Shown here: piece by piece, positions 60,500 through 64,000 of the stretch
Layout of the letters: the number at the start of each line of letters is the position of its first letter
Position numbering within the stretch: position 1 is the first letter of the stretch
Assembly (NCBI RefSeq): GCF_017874715.1
Contig: NZ_JAGGLR010000017.1
Span: 124,001-188,000 of the forward strand
Length of the DNA: 64,000 nt
Direction of reading: 5' to 3'
From: Streptomyces iranensis
GTDB lineage: Bacteria; Actinomycetota; Actinomycetes; Streptomycetales; Streptomycetaceae
Notes under the pieces: generated by a model
The model's input: the letters and a program-made list of their open reading frames with translations, nothing else
Told to the model about the DNA's origin: nothing
The model's database searches: none
Made by a program: the position numbers and the translations under genes

Positions 60500-60948
60500 T
60501 GGCCGGAACCATATCCAGGTTGCCCGACGTTGGATGGATGCTGCGTCCGCTCACGGGGATCCCCGGGGTGCGGCATGCCGTCGTCGTCTCGGAGGACGGT
60601 CTGCGCATGGGCCATGACTCCGCCGAGGGGCTGACCGGCGAGGTGTCCCGGCTCGGGGTGGCCGAGGCCGAGTCGCTGGCCGCCGCCTGTGCCGCGCTCA
60701 CGGTCACCAGCCAGTCCACAGTGTCGCTGCTGTTCGGCGACGAGGCCGGGGTGCGGCAGCTGATGATCGAGTCCGACAGCGGGTTCGTGCTGTTCACCTC
60801 GGCCGGTCAGGGCGCCTCGCTGGGGGTGGCCACCGACACGGAGGCGGATGTCGGCCTGGTGGCTCAGCAGATGCAGTTACTGGTCGCCAAGATCGGTGCC
60901 CATCTGAGCAGCCGGCCGCGGGAGTCGATGGGCCGCCCGACGTCATGA
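60499..60948 (+). CDS. cvnB: Conservon protein CvnB, roadblock/LC7 domain
   Basis: A 149-residue roadblock/LC7 protein. GTG 60499 overlaps the cvnA stop by one base. DVGWMLRPLTGIPGVRHAVV and EDGLRMGHDSAEGLTGEVSR open the fold, and the beta-strand LLFTSAGQGASLGV-like stretch closes it. CvnB proteins interact with CvnA and CvnC and probably regulate the GTPase. Overlaps cvnC by 4 bp. Confidence 0.95.
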   Translation: MAGTISRLPDVGWMLRPLTGIPGVRHAVVVSEDGLRMGHDSAEGLTGEVSRLGVAEAESLAAACAALTVTSQSTVSLLFGDEAGVRQLMIESDSGFVLFTSAGQGASLGVATDTEADVGLVAQQMQLLVAKIGAHLSSRPRESMGRPTS

Positions 60949-61310
60949 GCCGGCCCGGCGAGGAACGCACCACGGCCGCGGTGCGCCCCTATGTGATCAC
61001 ACGGGGGCGTGCCGGTTCCTCACGGGATGCTCTGCCGCTGGAAACGCTTGTCATGGCGTCCGGGAGCGCGCTGCCGCCGCATCTCCAGCCCGAGTACCGG
61101 CGGATCGCCGGCTTCTGCCAGGGGCTGCTGTCGGTGGCGGAGGTCGCCGCCCATCTCGGTCAGCCACCGGCCGTGGTGCAGGTGCTGCTCGCGGATCTCA
61201 TCGGCTGGGGGCACATCGTGGCGCGTCCGCCGATCCGGGTGGTCAAGCGAAAACGTGCCGATTTGGACTTGCTGAGGAAGGTGCTCGATGGGCTTGAGAG
61301 CAAGCTCTGA
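60945..61310 (+). CDS. cvnC: Conservon protein CvnC, DUF742
   Basis: A 121-residue DUF742 protein. VRPYVITRGRAGSSRDALPL, LPPHLQPEYRRIAGFCQGLL and VAEVAAHLGQPPAVVQVLLA show the family, and the last part is a winged-helix-like LIGWGHIVARPPIRVVK. ATG overlaps the cvnB stop. The 3' end overlaps cvnD by 23 bp. Confidence 0.95.
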   Translation: MSRPGEERTTAAVRPYVITRGRAGSSRDALPLETLVMASGSALPPHLQPEYRRIAGFCQGLLSVAEVAAHLGQPPAVVQVLLADLIGWGHIVARPPIRVVKRKRADLDLLRKVLDGLESKL

Positions 61311-62058
61311 GATCTCGATGGCCGGTACGGACGGCACAATCAGGACCGACCACCACACGGCCCACCCGGGCCACACGGCCCACCCGGGCCACGCGGACCG
61401 CACGACCCGCACAGACCACACCAACGAGACAGGCGAGACGGACGAGACGGGCGATACGGACGACATGGATGACATGGACGACACCCCCGTCATGTACGTG
61501 GAGTCCAGCGTGGCCGGGGCGGCCAAGATCCTGGTGGTCGGCCCGATGGGCGTCGGCAAGACCACGCTGATCGGCACGGTGTCGGAGATCAAGCCGCTGT
61601 CCACCGAGGCGACGATGAGCCAGGCCGGGGCCCGGCTCGACACCAAGGTGCGGCCGTCGAAGACCACGACCACCGTGGCGCTGGACTTCGGGCGGATCAC
61701 CCTGGGCGGCGAGCTGGTGCTCTACCTCTTCGGCACCCCCGGGCAGCAGCGGTTCCTCCCCGCCTGGAAGGACCTGGCGCGCGGTGCGCTGGGCGCGCTC
61801 GCGCTGGTCGACACCCGCGATCTGGAGGCCTCCTTCGACGCGATCGGGCATCTGGAGGACCTGGATGTGCCGTTCTCCGTCGCCGTCAACGCCTTCCCGG
61901 ACAGCACGCCGCACAACGAGGACGATCTGCGCTCCGCGCTCGATCTGCTCCCGCACACCCCGCTGGTCATCTGTGACGCCCGGGAGCACAAGTCCTCGGT
62001 CCAGGCGCTGATCTCGCTCGTCTCGCATCTGATCGAGACGCTGACGGAGGCGTCGTGA
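61288..62058 (+). CDS. cvnD: Conservon protein CvnD, Ras-like small GTPase (MglA/Rop-like)
   Basis: A 256-residue GTPase. The P-loop is GPMGVGKTT near residue 85, switch II holds GTPGQQRFLPAW, and NAFPDS stands where NKxD is usual. The N-terminal 65 residues are an unusual His/Thr/Asp-rich repeat (HPGHTAHPGHADRTTR, ETDETGDTDDMDDMDD) absent from typical CvnD. The ATG at 61288 has AGGAAGG at good spacing; a later ATG at 61318 would drop part of that extension. It is the effector of the conservon signalling group. Confidence 0.92.
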   Translation: MGLRASSEISMAGTDGTIRTDHHTAHPGHTAHPGHADRTTRTDHTNETGETDETGDTDDMDDMDDTPVMYVESSVAGAAKILVVGPMGVGKTTLIGTVSEIKPLSTEATMSQAGARLDTKVRPSKTTTTVALDFGRITLGGELVLYLFGTPGQQRFLPAWKDLARGALGALALVDTRDLEASFDAIGHLEDLDVPFSVAVNAFPDSTPHNEDDLRSALDLLPHTPLVICDAREHKSSVQALISLVSHLIETLTEAS

Positions 62059-63374
62059 CCGCCCGAGCCGCCTCCCGGGTGCCGCTGTACGGGACCGCGC
62101 TCGACGGTCCGCTCACCGACCTGTACGAGCGGATGCGGCGCGACCACGGTCCGGTGGTCCCGGTGGAGATCGCACCCCGGGTCGAGGCATGGCTGGTCAT
62201 CGGCCACCGTGAGCTGCTCCATCTCACCCGCGACGAGCAGTACTTCTCCCATGACCCGCGCCGCTGGACCCCGCTGCGCGAGGGCCGGGTGGCCGCCGAC
62301 TCGCCGCTGATGCCGCTCGTGGGCTGGCGCCCCGCGCTGCTGTTCGCGGACGGCGCGGCGCACCGCCGGATGCGCTCGGCGGTGGCCGACGCGCTGGGGC
62401 GGGTCAACGGCCATGAGCTGATCCGCAGGGTGCGGGCCACCGCGGAGCGGCTGGTCGCCGGGTTCGCCGACCAGCACGAGGCGGATCTGGTCGAGAGTTA
62501 CGCGCGCATCCTGCCGCTCCAGGTCGTCACCGAACTACTGGGCCTCGACGAGGAGAACGGGGCCCGGCTGGTCGAGACGCTCACCACGATCGTCGCCCCG
62601 ACCGTGGCCGCCACCGGCGCCAACAAGCGGATGGGTCAGATCCTGCTCCAGCTGATCGCCGGGAAGAAGCGGCGGCCGGGCGCGGATCTGACGTCCTGGC
62701 TGCTGGAGCACCCCGTCGGGCTCAGCGACGAGGAGGTGCTGCACAACCTCGTGGTGATCATCGTCGCGGGCAACAACACCACCGTGAACTGGATCGCCTC
62801 CACGCTCCAGATCCTGCTCACCGACCCCGCGTTCCGCTCCTCGCTGGCCCGCGGCCACCTGACCGTGGACGACGCCCTGGACCTGGTGTTGTGGCGCCAG
62901 CCGCCCACCCAGAACTTCCCCGGCCGCTACGCCACCCGCGATCTGCGCTTCGGCGGCCAGGACATCCGCGCCGGGGACATGCTCATCCTGGGCCTCGCGG
63001 GCGCCAACGCGGACCCCGAGGTGCTGCCCGAGGACGGGCGTCCGGTGGTCGGCAACCGCTCGTACCTCGCCTTCGGGGCGGGCCCGCATGGCTGCCCGGC
63101 GCGGGATCCGGCCCGGCTGATCACCCGTACCGCCGTGGACACGCTGCGGCACCGGCTGCCGGACATGGAGATCGCGGTGCCGGAGGAGCAGCTTCCGTGG
63201 ATCACCTCGCCGTGGTCCAAGGGTCTGGCCAAGCTGCCGGTACGGTTCTCCGTGCCGCAGCTGGCCGCCGATGCTCCGGGTTCGGGCTCGGGCTCGGCGT
63301 CGGGTTCGGTTTCGGCTTCGGGCTCGGGTTCGGGCTCGGTGGCCTCGAGCTCACCGGCAACGCCCTCCGACTGA
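62055..63374 (+). CDS. Conservon cytochrome P450 lacking the ExxR motif (CYP157-like)
   Basis: A 439-residue P450 whose heme ligand region is normal (FGAGPHGCPAR, with the Cys). The I helix reads IIVAGNNTTVNW, so the usual AGxDT/ETT is changed to Asn-Asn. Where ExxR normally sits, it reads DLVLWRQPP, so both the Glu and Arg are replaced. CYP157C1 of S. coelicolor, a conservon P450, is the known precedent for loss of ExxR (EQSLW). The tail is a Gly/Ser repeat (SGSGSASGSVSASG). ATG overlaps the cvnD stop. Function in the conservon is unknown; binding of a ligand instead of catalysis is possible. Confidence 0.9.
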   Translation: MTARAASRVPLYGTALDGPLTDLYERMRRDHGPVVPVEIAPRVEAWLVIGHRELLHLTRDEQYFSHDPRRWTPLREGRVAADSPLMPLVGWRPALLFADGAAHRRMRSAVADALGRVNGHELIRRVRATAERLVAGFADQHEADLVESYARILPLQVVTELLGLDEENGARLVETLTTIVAPTVAATGANKRMGQILLQLIAGKKRRPGADLTSWLLEHPVGLSDEEVLHNLVVIIVAGNNTTVNWIASTLQILLTDPAFRSSLARGHLTVDDALDLVLWRQPPTQNFPGRYATRDLRFGGQDIRAGDMLILGLAGANADPEVLPEDGRPVVGNRSYLAFGAGPHGCPARDPARLITRTAVDTLRHRLPDMEIAVPEEQLPWITSPWSKGLAKLPVRFSVPQLAADAPGSGSGSASGSVSASGSGSGSVASSSPATPSD

Positions 63375-63415
63375 CCACCGGTCCCGACCCCCGACTCCCC
63401 CGCAGGAGACAGCAG

Positions 63416-64000
63416 ATGACCGACGGCCGATGCCCCGTGTCGCACGCCGACCCCGCCGCACCGCACCGCCTGGACCCCACCGGGGCGCGCCAGCACGCGG
63501 TGAACGAAGAGCTGCGCGCCCGCGGGGCCGCGGTCCCGGTCCTGCTGCCCGGTGACGTACCGGCGTACGCCATCACCCGGCACGAGGAGCTGAAGGACTT
63601 CGTCACCCACCCCGACGTGGCCAAGAACGCCTGCCACTTCGCCGCGTTGCAGAACGACGAGCTCCCGCCCGGCTGGCCGATGCGGACCTTCGCCACCGTG
63701 CGCGGCATGATCACCGCGGATGGCGAGGACCACAAGCGGCTGCGGTCCCTGGTGACCCGGGCGTTCACCCCGCGCCGGGTGGAGGCGCTGCGTCCGGTGG
63801 TCCACGAGCTGACCGGCACGCTGCTGGAGCGGCTGGGCGAGGCCGCCGCCGCCGATCCGGACGGGGTGGCCGATCTGCGCCGCCACTTCGCACTGCCCCT
63901 GCCCATGAGCGTGATCTGCCAGCTGCTGGGCGTCGACGACCACTACCAGGACCGGCTGCACGAGCTGTCCAACGAGATCGTCTCCACCCAGACCGCGCCC
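63416..64000 (+). CDS. Second conservon cytochrome P450, N-terminal part (CYP154-like)
   Basis: The window cuts this gene after 195 codons. It begins MTDGRCPVSHADPAAPHRLD behind CAGGAGA and has LLPGDVPAYAITRHEELKDF, VRGMITADGEDHKRLRSLVT (C helix with His-Arg contacts to heme), RAFTPRRVEALRP and MSVICQLLGVDDHYQDRL. This fits the CYP154 family, which follows CYP157 in Streptomyces conservons. The heme-binding end is beyond the edge. Confidence 0.88.
   Translation, partial: MTDGRCPVSHADPAAPHRLDPTGARQHAVNEELRARGAAVPVLLPGDVPAYAITRHEELKDFVTHPDVAKNACHFAALQNDELPPGWPMRTFATVRGMITADGEDHKRLRSLVTRAFTPRRVEALRPVVHELTGTLLERLGEAAAADPDGVADLRRHFALPLPMSVICQLLGVDDHYQDRLHELSNEIVSTQTAP

Noticed and set aside
1..64000. 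CRISPR arrays and cas genes
   Set aside because: No regularly spaced direct repeats of 20-40 bp with unique spacers were seen, and no Cas motif was found. The tandem repeats present are short and without spacers.

Overview
The window is high-GC actinobacterial DNA and almost certainly Streptomyces. Supporting signs are a complete conservon (cvnABCD plus two cytochrome P450s), an HrdA-like sigma factor beside dnaG, DUF6907, Mak_N_cap and TIGR04222-type proteins, and frequent GTG starts with strong purine-rich ribosome sites. It splits into two parts of different character.

Positions 1 to about 32,650 are a mosaic accessory island. It ends beside a CAT-anticodon tRNA and carries a 5'-truncated tyrosine integrase whose end faces that tRNA. 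The island is littered with decayed mobile elements: two IS66 copies, one IS110, a Tn554-type integrase with its DUF6262 partner, two IS30 remnants and an integrase fragment. Between them lie intact metabolic cassettes. The first (1-8.8 kb) has a YheO-type regulator, an aldehyde dehydrogenase and an MHS-family transporter, then RidA and a complete polar amino acid ABC transporter. The second (10-25.6 kb) has an amino acid permease, two paralogous Lrp regulators, an aminotransferase-PhzF-aldehyde dehydrogenase-aspartase operon, and a cystathionine-lyase-type enzyme with an amidohydrolase. Three promoters in this stretch share a nearly identical bipartite operator, so the genes look like one Lrp-controlled amino acid catabolic regulon with an unidentified substrate. 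Embedded in it is a separate GntR unit (FAH-family hydrolase, frameshifted MFS transporter, metallo-beta-lactamase-fold hydrolase) with a long perfect palindrome as probable operator. From 26.6 to 31.2 kb there are small hypothetical genes of the kind carried by integrative elements, including a 59-residue zinc-ribbon protein with a GTG start.

Positions 32.7 to 64 kb are chromosomal backbone. In order: tRNA-Met/Ile2, two tRNA-Asn, a YtxH-like protein, an FGGY kinase, the sigma factor, DnaG, an FAD oxidoreductase, dGTPase, a sirohydrochlorin-chelatase-like protein, an assimilatory-type molybdopterin oxidoreductase, adenosine deaminase, a putative toxin-antitoxin pair, a SanA/YdcF-like protein, CutA, a cupin, a TIGR04222-type protein, a PIG-L deacetylase, a DIP1984-family protein, a secreted beta-helix/fibronectin protein, a Mak_N_cap protein, a secreted basic repeat protein divergent from a two-component system, and the conservon. 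The last P450 runs off the right edge.

Most interesting are the Lrp operator set and the pathway it defines, the conservon P450 lacking the ExxR motif, the pairing of a basic secreted repeat protein with a sensor kinase carrying an acidic extracellular repeat, and the GntR and response-regulator palindromes. All functional calls come from reading translated motifs; no database search was possible.
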